This document shows positions 11,660 to 25,014 of a stretch of DNA of 64,000 bases, piece after piece (within the stretch, counting starts at the first letter, position 1; each line of letters starts with the position of its first letter). Source of the stretch: Balanoglossus misakiensis (taxonomy: Eukaryota; Hemichordata). The DNA lies in contig CM082582.2 of the NCBI GenBank assembly GCA_040954595.2, positions 11,222,001 to 11,286,000 on the forward strand, given 5' to 3'. Made by a program: the position numbers and the translations under genes. Under the pieces are notes generated by a model. It saw only the letters and a program-made list of their open reading frames with translations, was not told the DNA's origin and ran no database searches.

Positions 11660-14600
11660 CTACATCGTGCCGTTTAAAAAGCGAGTTATCATTTCCAGAG
11701 CTTGGCCGGGTTTCCACTGTGGTACCATGTGACCAGCGCCCTTCACGGTCACATAAGTCAGGTTTTCGAATCTGTGGTAAAATCCGGCGACCTGCTTGTT
11801 GTATATCCACTGTTGCCTTGTTTGAGTCTCCTGCAAAGAAGTGTATATTGTCAATGTGTAAAGTATGAAAACGTCTCAAGGGCTAGTTACTAAGTTGAAT
11901 GTGATCGTAAGAAATTGTCATCAGATGTGTGAGTCCAGTGAACCGAAGTCGTCGAGTTAGGTTGTTTAAGTAAGACATTATGAGAGTAGTTGCCATGTGA
12001 CCCTCTAACAGGTTACCAGCAGCTGCACCGCGTCAGTTTTTTCATCCGTGTTTTATAAAGATAAAAAGGAGCAGGAAATGTCTTACGTTCAGTTTCAGTG
12101 AGTCCACAAACCACTCGTCGCCCAGGAAGTTGCATGCCATGTCAGTGTCTCCGTTGTACACCAGACCCTTGTATTTGGTAATCAGGGCTTTGTACTGGCC
12201 ATACATGGTGTCATAGTTCGTCTTGTAGTGGTTGCCGACCTCATCACTGCGAAAATGACAAATTTCAACCTATGAACTAACAGCAAGTACATGATTGTAT
12301 GTGTGACGGAAATCGATCAATTTTTGTGACGAATCTGTCCAGTAACATTTTCAGCGTCGTACTTCTCCCCACGCCCGTGTTTGGTTTATTTTACTCTACA
12401 TTGAAATGACTCGCTGTGTTTTCTTGTGTTTTAATTTTCGAGAAGTATACATGTACACTTGCCTACACATCTCCCATGCCGGGAGTGTGTCCGGTATATG
12501 CAGCGCTTTCCTCACGTCCGGCAGATTGAGGTAAGCCGTGGCCGCCGTTATGTTCAAACACGGAGGATCCGTCTGACCATCCGTCTTCAGGCCGTTCTTG
12601 TGTGACTTCATCATCGTTGCATTTGTCTGTGAGAAGAAAATGTTAGTGATGTTGAACAAGTCCCAAATACACGATTTTAAGAAACTCAAGTGGGTCTCTT
12701 CAAGCACACAGTTGCGAAAATCTCCCCATCTTATTGGAAGTATGGATGTCATAATCAGACCAAATTGTTTTGCGTCACTGTGTGTTTTCCCGTTGGCAGA
12801 TCGTTTCGTACCTCGATCGCTCATTGCTGAAGAGTTACGTTACAGACTTCTTACCCTTTTCGCGGTTTGTAGCTTTGGAACTTCAAAATTGTAAAACTTG
12901 AAAACGTTCTTCATGTCTCTCAAGAATCTCTGGGCGTGGGGAGGGATTCCGCCGTAGCAGTCCATGTACAATGCGTATACGTTTAAACCAATGTCGTAGA
13001 GGTTGTGGTTGACTTGGTCCATCTGACAGTGGTGAGAAAGAAGATGGGGGAAGAAATACAAACTATATTATCTTCTACTTTCTCCGTTTGCAGCTAGTGA
13101 TTTGTAATTGTGGTAATCAAAAGTACCAATATGTGTAATTTCACAAAATATTGATTAACTAGTGTGGAACTGTTTCGGTGACAAAGTTTACAACTTTCTT
13201 GAAAACGCCCCTGCTTCTGTTCAGTTTGCAACAAAAAATCCACAAACGATGACAATATACTCACTCCGATCTTGCAGTCCGGATCAGTGTTGTTGTGGAA
13301 GTTACAAACTCCTTGGTTACAACAATACTTATTTAGGTCCTTCCAGAGACTTGCCGGGAAAAGAAGGCAGTTGATTATAAAGTGAGTTACCACATAGCAA
13401 ACGAACTGTAAATCACAAATCCGCAAAGTTTTCGTAATGGATCTTGAGGATATCAAAAAACGATTCGGATTTGATTAGCTGTACTTACTCGTCCCCAAAA
13501 AGTCCGTGATAATACATGAAATAGACAACCGAGTTGTCATTCAGTTCCCAACTCGAAATACCATTGCCAACCGCAAAACCCTGAAACAGAACAGAACATT
13601 TTTTTCTCGTTATCGGTTTGTTCTTGTTCAATTCCTTTCTAGCGTTTTAGACAGAAAGACCGACAATATTCCGCTTTGAACAGAGCGCCACATGCATTTT
13701 GCGGTCACTGGTCATTCTTGCTTTTAGGATTTACATAACGAGAATTTTTTGCGAAACAAATCTCGATAATGTACCACAAATGTGACATGTTGAACTCAAG
13801 TGACACAATGTGAACGTACACCACAAAACGTTCACCTTAAGATTTATGGACGCGTTTCCCTCCATGACTCTGACAGAAAGTGTCGGTACATAGATCCCTC
13901 CGTAACTCTCTCCGGTGATGTAGAATGAATTGTTGACGAACTCGGGAAATTTGGTGAAGAATGACTGTAAGGCTACGTAGTTGTCGAGAGACGTCTGAGA
14001 GAGAAAGCACATGATTGAGTCGTTAGGTTTTGGGACCACAGTTTGTTTCATTGTATGACGCGAGATTTGGTCGGGTCACACTCGGCCAAAAATACATGTT
14101 GTGATCATGGTGGAAACAGCTTACTTTCCTTGGCAAAATGTAGTCATTTTCCCGACAGTAAATTATATATAATAAGAAGCATATTATATATTAAATTATT
14201 ACCTCGTCATCTGACGTTGTATAATTTTTGTCGGCAGAATAGGAAAAGCCCACGCCAGCTGGAGCTTCAAGGAAGAGAACGTTGGCTTGTTTGTTCCAAC
14301 TGTACTCGTTGACATACAGTGTCTTGCCATCATCATTTGTCTGAAAGGGAAGGGGTTAAGTTATATATATGAGAAGGGATTTTCTGTGTCGGGAGTTGTT
14401 TTGGTCAGCGTAAAGATTTACTCCTCGGGCTCAAAATTCCTGTCGCGTGTCTATAGCAACCCTTCCAAGCTTAAGGATACCGATTGTTGTCGCAAAAATC
14501 TTTTGGCGAGGGTGACGTGTAGGCCCTAATTCAGTTTAGAAGGTGCATTCCTGTGTTCAAACGTGTGTCCACATATGCCCCTGGAATGACGTAAAATTGG

Positions 14601-15700
14601 AAACGTGTGATTGTTTTGAAAGTCTGTATTCCTTCGTTTATCAAGTTGTATAACAGGGGGTCCACACTCACATGGAACGGTCCGAGTTCAGACAGAAACC
14701 CGTCGAGAGAACTGCATCCTGGTCCACCGTTTAACCATAGTAACAGGGGGTCGTCCGCGGGACTATTCTGAGATTCTACAAACCTATCAAGAAAGTGCAG
14801 TGATTTGACAACAAAGATATTTCCATCTTGAGAATAATATATCGGTACGTCACACTCAAAACGCAGAAAGCAAATGCGATCCTGGTCAGAAATATCCGGA
14901 TGTGTGGTAGAACTGATTATAGCATTTATTAATAGTTTTTTTTTCGTTAGTGCGTACAGAAATGGCTATCAAGTGTGAATCGAAAGGAAGGGCCCCTCTC
15001 GAGATAAAAGCTGACTTCTAGCTTTGTTGAGGACAACTGGCAGACAGGGAAGTATATCGCTCCGCATATAGTCGAGTGTACTACAAAGGTCGACCTTAAG
15101 TGACCTCGAACAGGCTATTTTTTTTTTTTTTACAAAAGAATAAAAGTGAAAGTAAGAGAGGCGCACCATACCAGACAGAAACTGGATGGTCGAAAGGAAT
15201 CATGTCGCAAAGAACACACGACAAAACCGTTTTCTGCTTTCTATGCTGCGTTTTGAATCTTGTAAGTTAGTGTAGACATACACACGCCCATGGTGTGACG
15301 GGCAAACCCCATTTGGAAACATTTACAACATTGTTCTTGTTTCATTTTGTTGAAGTGACTGTGCATTTACTATTTACGAATTAATGTACATTTATGTGAA
15401 ATTACATGCTGAATACTGGTGTAATATATATGGTGCACTGTGTAACATTAAAATTCTGCCCGACCTGTAACGCGGAAACACCCACTCGACTCTTCAGCTA
15501 GCGTTCAATACATAACGTATTAAAGGTTCTTACCAGTAGTGCAGTCGCCTGGTACCGGTAGCGTTGAGGAAGCCCGAATACTGTTTAAATGACGGCTGCT
15601 CTTTCAGACCTGGAAGTGTCTTGATTATATCGGGATTTTCAGCCTCAACGAGAAGGTATAAAATAAGCGACAAAACGAAAAGTTTCAGTGGGGTTTTCAT
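11660..15700 (-). CDS. CTSA: Cathepsin A-like serine carboxypeptidase, tandem copy 1
   Basis: This is a lysosomal serine carboxypeptidase of peptidase family S10 (lysosomal protective protein type), 471 residues. Minus-strand exons: 15534-15700, 14672-14783, 14203-14340, 13836-13994, 13489-13580, 13265-13349, 12855-13022, 12463-12626, 12087-12246, 11660-11830. An N-terminal signal peptide ([17 protein letters not shown]) is followed by [16 protein letters not shown], the oxyanion and substrate region. The triad is intact: Ser169 in GESYGG, Asp397 in NGDTDMACN, His449 in GAGHMVP. Several Asn-X-Ser/Thr sites are present. The intron after exon 8 starts with GC (TGTAG|GCAAGT); the nearby GT would break the frame. 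It shares exon boundaries and phases with copy 2. Intron 1 (14784-15533) holds nothing recognisable. Family assignment is firm; one-to-one orthology with vertebrate CTSA is inferred. Confidence 0.92.
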
Positions 15701-16797
15701 TGTTTGCACCGACGGTCAGGAAAACGTTTACTTACAGGTGACCCGCACCCAGGAGACGAAGACAATACGCCTACCGAAACTGTCAAGCATGTTCAGTCAT
15801 GTGATTCTGAAACCCCACGTGGTGCATATTTATTGTGATCATGTGAATCGTGTATAAAATTGTCTTATACGACAAGTTGAGCTTTTCTGTCATTACTTCA
15901 GTACTTCAACTATGCATGGTGACTTAGCAGAGACCAGGCTAACCCTCGTCACTCAACTGTAGTTGATTTTTTCGCATCATAAACCGAACAGGGAGCAAAG
16001 TTCAAATCCTCACCAACCACTACAAGTGCTCTGATTATTCTCTCTATTCCCGAAGAGGGTCTTTGTAGGAACGACACGTCGCATAAATGATTTTATATCT
16101 GCAACTTGAAACCAGAAATATGGCACCTTTTATCAAACAAAAACTAGTTTTTTGTGGATGCCAAAAAATCGACGCTTTTGTGAAGCCCAGGTGTGCGTAG
16201 GGATAAAACACATAGCGCCCTCATATAATTTTGTCTATAGCGCATGGTCCAAAAGCTGGTGCTATCGAAAGAAATGGCAAAAATAAAACATTGAGGGCAG
16301 CGTTTTCCGATGTACGTACATGTACTTTATTTTTCCAAGGTTTTACAGTGCAAATGAATGCCTGTCTTACCAGTACATATCATGTGTAAGATTTATTCCA
16401 AATACAGTCTTTGCATTTGTAAATATATACACAGTTCATTTTATAAAAAGTTCCAATTAAATCAAAAATTGCTGCCTTGGAAATTAAGAAATTGAAAGAG
16501 AGCATCAAGAAATTACCAATGTTACAAAAATAAAATAAAAAAACATTAAAGACCATAAACACATGTACTTAAGTATAGAACAGAAAGTGTAAATAGTGTC
16601 TTCCAGACTCTTTGAGAACTGAGCGAAGTACAAGAGAAAAAAGTGAACAGAGACAAAATTATGTCATGGATTTTTAACATAAAATAACAGCCTCAACAGA
16701 TGTGGGCATGAAGTAGTACTTAATAGTTTGTGACCATCGTATGTTACAAGAAATATAAAGAAACATTTAAAAAAATAAAAGTTGACTTTGTTGTGCT
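15701..16797 (-). other. Spacer between the two cathepsin A copies
   Basis: This 1.1 kb holds the promoter of copy 1 and the 3' UTR of copy 2. TTTATT at 16392-16397 (AATAAA on the minus strand) is a plausible poly(A) signal for copy 2. No third gene or pseudogene fragment is visible. Confidence 0.5.
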
Positions 16798-19604
16798 TTA
16801 AAAAACACCGCTGAGGAAGTTGGTGATCATTTCCAGAGCTTGCGCGGGTTTCCACTGTGGAACCATGTGGCCGGCCCCTTTCACTGTTGCATAGGTCAGG
16901 TTTTCGTACTTGTGGTAAAATCCAGCCACTTGTTTGTTGTATATCCACTGCTGACGAGCCTGGGTCTCCTGTGGCAGGAATGAACAGAAATAAAAAGTTT
17001 TCATTCTATTAAAAGTTCACTCTGATCTAAGGTGAATGAGTTGGCTCAATCTTTACATTTACTAGTTTGTTGGTGTTCTGTCTGCTTATCTACATCTGAA
17101 CTTGCACTATAGAAAATCTCCCAGTATCACAAATACAATTCATACCTTCAGTTTGAGGCCATCCACAAACCATTCGTCTCCCAGGAAATTACATGCCATG
17201 TCAGTGTCACCATTATACACCAGACCTCTGTACTTTGCGAGCAGGGCTTTGTATTGAGTGTCCATCGACTCATAGTTAGACTTGTAGTTATCACCAACCT
17301 CATCACTGTGCAAAAATAAAAAGATGAATTATAGACAACTTTGTACAAGAATATACTATAGACTAGTTTTCTACATGTAATCATATCTAATTATGAAATG
17401 CATTTAAATAATGCATAATTTCTTCCTTTCAGAAGAATACCATATTTTCATTATTCTCTATGACTTACCTGCAAACTTGCCATGTGGGTACAATATCACT
17501 ATTCACTACATGAAGGGCCTTCCTCACAGAATCTTGGTTCATGTACATTGTCTCAGCAGTGGTATTCACACATGGGATGTTGTCGTTTAGAAGATGCAAA
17601 CCATGTGTACTGAAGGACTCTACCGTGGTTCCATTTTTCTGAAAAAGACAAACAGGGTTATTTGGTTTAAGATGGTGTATGTTCCTAGAATTTCACAAGA
17701 GCCAGAACACTATATATAGTAATCTAAAACTTTTAAATTGACAGTATCTTACTCACCTTCTTGTTTGGGAATTTGGGGATTTTAAATTTGTAGAATTTAA
17801 ATAGATTTTTCAGGTCTGCCAGAAATCGTGTGGCGTGTGGTGGTATGCCTCCTTCACAGTCTGAGTACAGAGAGTAGCGATTGAGACCAGAACTCCACAC
17901 AAGATGGTGGACTTTGTTGAGCTGAAAACACAAAGAGAAAAAAAGAAAGGTCACAAAAATTTGGTTCGCATGTGTATACATGTAATGTCGTCCCGCGTAT
18001 TGTTCTGGATGGAAGAAGAGTATTTTACAGAATTGCATACTCACTTGCACAACACACATTTCATTTGTGTTGTTATGGAAGTTACACACGCCTTGGTTAC
18101 AACAATGCTCATTCAATGCAGACCAGGTACTGAGGGAGAAAATGAAATTTGATTTGTTAACTTAATAAAAGTCACTAAACATTTCTATCTTTGAAAATTT
18201 AGTAATAATTAAAAGATTACTTACTCATGTCCAATGACACCATGGTAGTAGGCAAAGTAGACAACAGAATTGTCATTCAGTTCCCAGCTTGACAGACCAT
18301 TACCAACAGCAAAACCCTACAGAAAAAGGTCATCCTGAGTTGTACATTTCTCGTTGTTGCGAAAATAATTACATACGATCATATCCATTATTTTTGCAAC
18401 TATTCAGTTACATTTGTATTAGGGCTTGGGTAATTGACTTACAAAAGTTCTCAGACACTTCTCCAGATTCATACTAGTTGTTTCATGTGAATACTGACCT
18501 TGAGGTTGATGGAGGAATTTGCTTGCATGACTCTCATTGCTAGGGTTGGAACGTAGATTCCTCCGTAACTTTCTCCAGTGATGTAGAAAGGGTGTTTTAG
18601 AAATTCTGGAAACTTTGTGAAGAATGACTGCAGAGCTGCATAGTTGTTCAGAGATGTCTGTGCAAAGAATATAAAAGTAGGAAAGTTTCAAAAGTGTGCA
18701 GAACTATGATGATTTCCTGTACTTAATCAATGTTAAAATGATGTCTTCTTGTAATCATATGTTCACAGACTGAGAGTATGTGGATTATTGCTGTTATCCA
18801 ATGAAAACGGAGGAAAAAGACTTAGAAGCATACCTCATCATCTGATGTTGTGTAATTTTTGTCATCAGAATAGGAAAAGCCCACACCAGCTGGAGCTTCC
18901 AGGAAGAGAATATTGGCCACTTTGTTCCAACTGTAATCATTCATATACAGAGTCTTGCCATCATTGTTCACCTGTAAGGCAAAGTAGTATAAAGCACACA
19001 TGTATTCTTGAACTTGTAGACAGGCACAGTGTTTACATACATACGGTAAAACTGAGAATAACAGTTGAAGCCATATCTGACTGCAGCACTGCCCCGCCCC
19101 CTTAAATCATTGCCATCTGGTTCCATTTCCCCTTCTCAGATATACTTACATGGAAAGGCCCCAGTTCAGACAGGAATCCATCGAGTGAACTGCAGCCTGG
19201 TCCTCCGTTTAACCACAGTAGTAACGGATCCTTCCCTGGATCGTTTTGGGATTCCACAAACCTGTTAAGCATGTCAATAAACAATCAAGGTCACCTTGTC
19301 ACTGATCTTTAAGAAACTGTTAATTGTTTCGTTTTGAACATGGAAACAAATATAACTGTTTGACAGGAAGGCAAATAAACGCATGTTAGGGACCTCACTC
19401 GCGCACTACTGTGCAATGTCAAGTTCCTTACCAGTAGTGTAGCTTCTTCGTACCTGTGGCATTCAGATAGCCAGAGTAATGTCTGAAATTGATCTTACTT
19501 GTGAGACCGGGGAGCGATGTGATCTCGTCTGGATTAGCGGCTTGCAAAAAGCCGAAAACTGCTACAGACAAAGCAAACTGCAGAATGACCCCTCTGCTAT
19601 TCAT
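16798..19604 (-). CDS. CTSA: Cathepsin A-like serine carboxypeptidase, tandem copy 2
   Basis: This is a second family S10 carboxypeptidase, 474 residues, intact. Minus-strand exons: 19432-19604, 19150-19261, 18834-18971, 18499-18657, 18225-18316, 18045-18129, 17757-17921, 17469-17638, 17146-17305, 16798-16968. A signal peptide ([19 protein letters not shown]) precedes [11 protein letters not shown], close to the mature start of the family. Ser171 (GESYGG), Asp400 (NGDTDMACN) and His452 (GAGHMVP) form the triad. All introns are GT-AG, unlike copy 1. Copy 1 and copy 2 differ throughout (for example SLYSDCEGG against ALYMDCYGG), so the duplication is not recent, although the last two exons are very similar. 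The start lies 530 bases from the divergent CNOT1 start. Confidence 0.92.
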
Positions 19605-20134
19605 AGTTACAAGAGAAGCGTGAACGAAGGGGTACTCTTAATGTGAACCTTGATCAGCAGATCACAGTTTCACAGACCACAGGAAAATAATGTCTTTCAT
19701 GAATCATGTGACTCAGGTGGTATAGCTCACATGACTTACCGACGATACCCGAGGATATCCGATATTGTTTAATGATAAATTTGCCGATGTGAAGCTCATT
19801 CATAATCATCTGTTAAATTCGTTGTCTTTAACATCCTCTTAAAATTGTTTTTATTTACTCATATACGATATTGTCACCAAAATAAGTATTTTGATTGCAG
19901 GCAGCAAATATCTGTCGAACTTTACCGAACTTTTCCGAATGAGAAATTGAATCCAACATGGCGGCTGTGCGGGGTGCGCCATGATGATAAATCCTGTTTT
20001 GCCAAGAATTGTTCCAGTTTTTCGATCTCAGGAGAGTTGCTAAACAACCTTAAGTGCGAAAATCTCGTTCGACGATTTAGCTAGGGCAGTTTCAAAGCAA
20101 TTTGAAGCTTCCCTAAATGTGAAAGAATGAAATA
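19605..20134. promoter_or_regulatory. Divergent promoter of cathepsin A copy 2 and CNOT1
   Basis: These 530 bases separate two divergently oriented start codons. At 19955-19965 the sequence AACATGGCGGC matches the YY1 consensus closely, a motif common around transcription starts of housekeeping genes. The plus-strand CNOT1 leader probably begins near or upstream of it. No TATA box is evident on the CNOT1 side. Confidence 0.5.
19958..19984 (+). CDS. Possible 8-codon upstream ORF in the CNOT1 leader
   Basis: ATG at 19958, inside the YY1-like motif, opens MAAVRGAP and stops at 19982-19984. It lies about 150 bases before the CNOT1 start. Whether it is in the mature leader depends on the transcription start, which I cannot see. 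Confidence 0.25.
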   Translation: MAAVRGAP

Positions 20135-23100
20135 ATGAATCTTGATTCGTTGTCGCTGGCCCTGTCTCAAATCAGTTACTCAGTGGCTAATCTAACCAAG
20201 AAGAACTACAAGTCAAGTATTGGGGAAATTTCCCGAGTAAGTATTTATTTTTCTCGGTATTTTCCTCTGAAAATTGCTTCTTTGGTTTGGACATGAGCTG
20301 TTTACAACAAAATCATCCGTCAAACCTTTCGGAGGAAGGCTCATTAGCTTCGAGAAAACGTAAGGTAACAGGACAATAGCACAACAAAGCAAATGACTTG
20401 CACGCAGCATGCACAGACTGTAGATCGAATGCAGACATCGTTGGAGATCGCTTGGTGCCAGTTTGTTGCGGACATAAGTCGTTGTATTCATTTTGAGTCT
20501 GTCAGACATTGTAGCAGTGTCGGCGTCTAAAGATCACGAAGTCGATTTAGTTAGCAAATTATAGAAATGTGTTCTGTAACAATGTCGATCATTTTGGCCG
20601 CATAGACGAAGTGATTGAACTGTTGTTATTAATATTTGTGTAAATATCTTAGAAGACAGCAAAATTGGATAATGATGAAATTTTACATCATTAGTCAAGT
20701 AGTCTGTAGGAGGAGACCACCTGTTGGGCTTCAAATTTCAATTGTTAAAAGAATCCATTCAATTACATGCAATTATCTATAAGGTTTTCATTATTTACAT
20801 CTGTGATTAATGTACGATTAACAGATTAATGCGAAAAAACATTAATCTGAGAGGTGTATCCCTACATCATATTTATGTGTTATATCATTTGTTCAGAAAG
20901 GGGAATTAACCTAGAATATATATATTTATTTCCAGCTTGTTTCTCGGCACGGACCGGAAGCTGACAGGCATCTGTTCCGCTGTCTTTTCTCACACGTTGA
21001 TTTCAGTGGTGATGGTAAAAGCAGTGGTAAAGATTTTCACCAGGTAATTGCTGGCCGTCATATTGCAGTTCACATGTGACTAAAAACACCCAATATCCAC
21101 ATCCTGAACAATTTGTTTTCACAATTTTTGAACAAAGGGCTATTTACATTTCAATACCATTTATGTGTTTTGTTATTGGGAAACGTTTGCCATGAGACAA
21201 TCCATTTAATATTTGTGGCATCAGAGTGTTTTGAAATGCTACTTGAATTTTCCCAATTCATAAGCTTACCTTTTGTCTTTGCTTTCAGACTCAATTTTTG
21301 ATTCAAGAGTGCTCATTGCTAATTACAAAGTCTAATTTCATATCTACCCTGTGCTACGCCATCGATTATCCATTGCATCATCAAAAGGTAGGTTTCCATG
21401 GAGATCATAAGTCTCTTATGGTATAATTGGAGTGTCTGTTCCAAGTCGGTTCTTTTTATAGATGATGGTGATGATGACGACGATGACGACATTAACAATG
21501 ACGTCAGCTTCCTTTGGAACAGCTTTGGCATTGCCGTGTTCAAAATTGTGGATTTTTGGAATGTTACTTTGTTTCAGTTGTCTGATATGATCAGTGTCTT
21601 TATATCTGAATATAGCGAGATGTAACTGTAAAAAATTAAATAGCAAACAATCTTAAGTGTCCTTGAGATGTTGATGGTGAAATAAACAGCTCTATTTATG
21701 TAATTTGCTTGTATTTCTCTTCATAATGATTACAGAGCATTAAATCATCAAACCAGTTATTTGCTCAGTTGAGTAGAGTTCTGAAGTTAACCAAAGTGCA
21801 GGAAGTGGTGTTTGGGATAGCTCTGTTACATTCTTCTAACTCTGACACGCGCGTATACGGTAAGTGTGGACACAGTTTCCTTCCAAATGAAACAAGAGGG
21901 AAGATAGATTATTACGTTGCCTGTGCCATGCTGCTGTTAAAATTCCTCTTTTCTTGGATATTATGCTGGTGGTTGTAATTTTCCTTGTTGGCTCATTCTT
22001 GTCTGACATATTTTCCACTGTAGATAATACATCAATAAAACAGATTCTGACTATTTTCATTCACTTCCTTCCCTGCAGCTGCACAATTTGTCAAGCAGAA
22101 GTTACCGGATTTATTGAGGTCTTACATCGACTCAGGTGAGGTTGCTAGGTCAGGGTTCTCAAAAGAAATTGATACCATCATTTGGGATTCGATGTATGCT
22201 TATGAATACATGTAGCTGTCATTCACGCGAGTTTCCGTGGGTAAAACAATATTGCTGTTTACTGTTGCAGATATTAGCAGTAGCCAAGAAGGAGGTCTGA
22301 ACGACATAGCCATCGAAGTGCTTCATCTGCTTCTAACCCACTTGCTGCACGGACCAAAAAGTCAGTCTGGTATTGGGGCTGATCAAAAAGAAGCTTTCCT
22401 TAACACACTCAGGCGGGGTAAGTCACTTGTGTTTCTCAGATTTTGTGTTGTGTATGCGACCTTCCTGTCAACACGGTTGGTTTGGAAAGTCACTTGGGGT
22501 CTTGAGATGTGCATTGTAAGTCACAGCATAATAGATACTATCCTTTTTGAACCGTGTTAAATGTTTTAATTTGCATGATTTTTAAATATCAGATGTAATA
22601 TTTGCCACTGCACTGACATGCATGTGATTAACTTTTCCGGTTTGATCATCACGTCACTCCTTGAGAATTGTTGAAATTTCTGTATGTGTTGCATGCCCCT
22701 CTTATCCTCTTGATTTGTGTGTATGTGTGTGGTTTGACTTGTGCTCACCTGTTATCTTGCAAGTTGTGTAACCTGTTCTGTTGTTGTTACAGACTTCCCC
22801 AAGCATCAAGTCCCCGTTGTGTTGGCTCCACTGTTATATTCTGAGAAACAAGACATTTCTATGGATCGATTGATTACAGACGTAGTGAATGTACCAAATG
22901 CAATGGTGAGTATGTGTTTCGTTGCTGACACACAAACAAAAAATTCCCTCACCAAATGTATAGCAAAAATCAGTTGGATATATTTCTTCTGATTTCATTC
23001 ACTTCTCTGTAGCAGTCACCATTAGTGCGTACCCGTTTACATGCTGTGGGTGGTGGTGGTATTGATGATGAGTACATATTTTTCCCTCTCTATTTGGACA

Positions 23101-24983
23101 CAGATGGAAGGTTCACTGGCGGACTTAATGCTTGAGATTGGCTACAGTTGCTGTGCCACTGGGGAGGAATGCCGCAACACGCTAGTCCAATATGGCGTCA
23201 ACAGCATCACGCCCTCATCGGTTGCCAGAGTCCTGGGTATGATGGCCAGAACACACACTGGCCTTGGAGACCAAATGGCCCTTCAGGTACAGGTGATGAT
23301 TTTTGACTAGCTAACTATCTGAGCCTGCTGGATGTTATGGAAAATATTTTGTTATAACACAGTTATGACACAGCTACCAGTTGCAGTTTGCCACATTTTC
23401 ATATTCTGTTTTCCCTTTCTTCCAGTCATTGACTGCACCCGGAGGTAACATATGGAGTGACGGCAAAGACAAGTCGGACCAGGGAAGTCAATCCACCACC
23501 TGGAATGCGACCATCTTTGTGGACGTGGTTAGGGACTGTGCACCGCACATCAACTGGAGGGAGGTTATCTTTGAACTGGATTACAACGGCTTTACCATCA
23601 AGGATCACCAAGCCCTGAGGCTGATCAAGGAGGCCTACATGAGAGGGCTGCCTGAGGTTTTCCCGGTTGAGTTTTTGTACAGGACATGGAAAAACACAGA
23701 CGGACAGGTAGAGTTAATGTTACTGATACAGAAACCCCGCTTTGGCCTTTCCTTAAAAATTTACAGTCCCCACAACCCAATACATGTAGGGTCATCCTAC
23801 ATGTGAGTTTCCACGTTTCATGTGATGTGCTATTTTGTGTATGTCATATCATCTCTCACAGTCTGTACTCACTGCCACCATCTTGACTTGTGTTGTTTGC
23901 AGCTCTCTTGGATAACGCAGGCCCTGGCAAACCCGGAAATCTTCTGCTTTGCCGATTATCCGTGTCACACAGCTGTCATAGACATCCTCAAGGCACCTCC
24001 GGATGATGACAACAGAGAAATAGCCACCTGGTAAGCCATGCATGGAAATTATACTCTCAATTTCCAGACAGACAGGCCCCATTGTTTGAAGACATAATAT
24101 GTTATGTCGTCTCTTCTGTTGCAGGAAATCACTTGACCTTGTTGAGACGTTACTCAGGCTGTCAGAAACTGGGAAATATGACCAAGTGAAACTGTTATTC
24201 AGCTATCCGATCAAACACTGTCCAGATGTGCTTTTACTAGCTTTACTGCAAGTGCAGGTGAGTGTCATTCACTCAGCAATCAAGGGTGAGGTCCATTCTT
24301 GTTTTTGAACCCCTTTACAAAGGATTGGTTGAAACTTAATTGGTAATACAGTACATTGTGTGCCATATGGTGTTGGGGGAAAAGTGTTAATGTCATATGG
24401 ATTGATTCCAAGTGTTGTCTCTGTCTTTCCACAGCCAACATGGAACACATTGCGCCATGAACTTGTCTCCACTTTACTGCCAATCTTCCTGGGCAATCAT
24501 CCGAATGCTGCAATAGTATTACATTATGCTTGGCATGGCCAGGTAAGCTGTATTCACTTCGTAGTTACCGGTACACAGTGTTAGTTTTAAAAAGACGTGA
24601 TGAGATCGTCTGTAAGAACAACCAACACATAAACATGGTAATAATTGTGATAATATATAGGTGTTACTGTTATTTTTGCTTGCATCATTATTAATGACAT
24701 GTATTTTTCTGTTTCCACAGGGCCACTCACCCACCATCAGAAAGTTGGTAGTACATGCCATGGCCGAGTGGTACATGAGAGGTGGTGATAACTTTGACCA
24801 GAGCAGGTTGTCCCGGATTCTTGATGTTGCTCAAGACTTGAAGGCTCTGTCACTCTTGCTCAGCGGAACACCGTTTGCGTTTGTGATCGATCTGGCATGT
24901 CTGGCATCTCGGAGGGAGTACCTGAAGCTTGACAAGTGGCTGACTGATAAAATTCGAGAGCATGGGGTAAGTCTCTGACAATC

Positions 24984-25014
<31 letters not shown>

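Noticed and set aside
20670-20850. AATGATGA followed by CTGA in CNOT1 intron 1 as another C/D snoRNA
   Set aside because: The boxes are about 170 bases apart and no terminal stem joins them.
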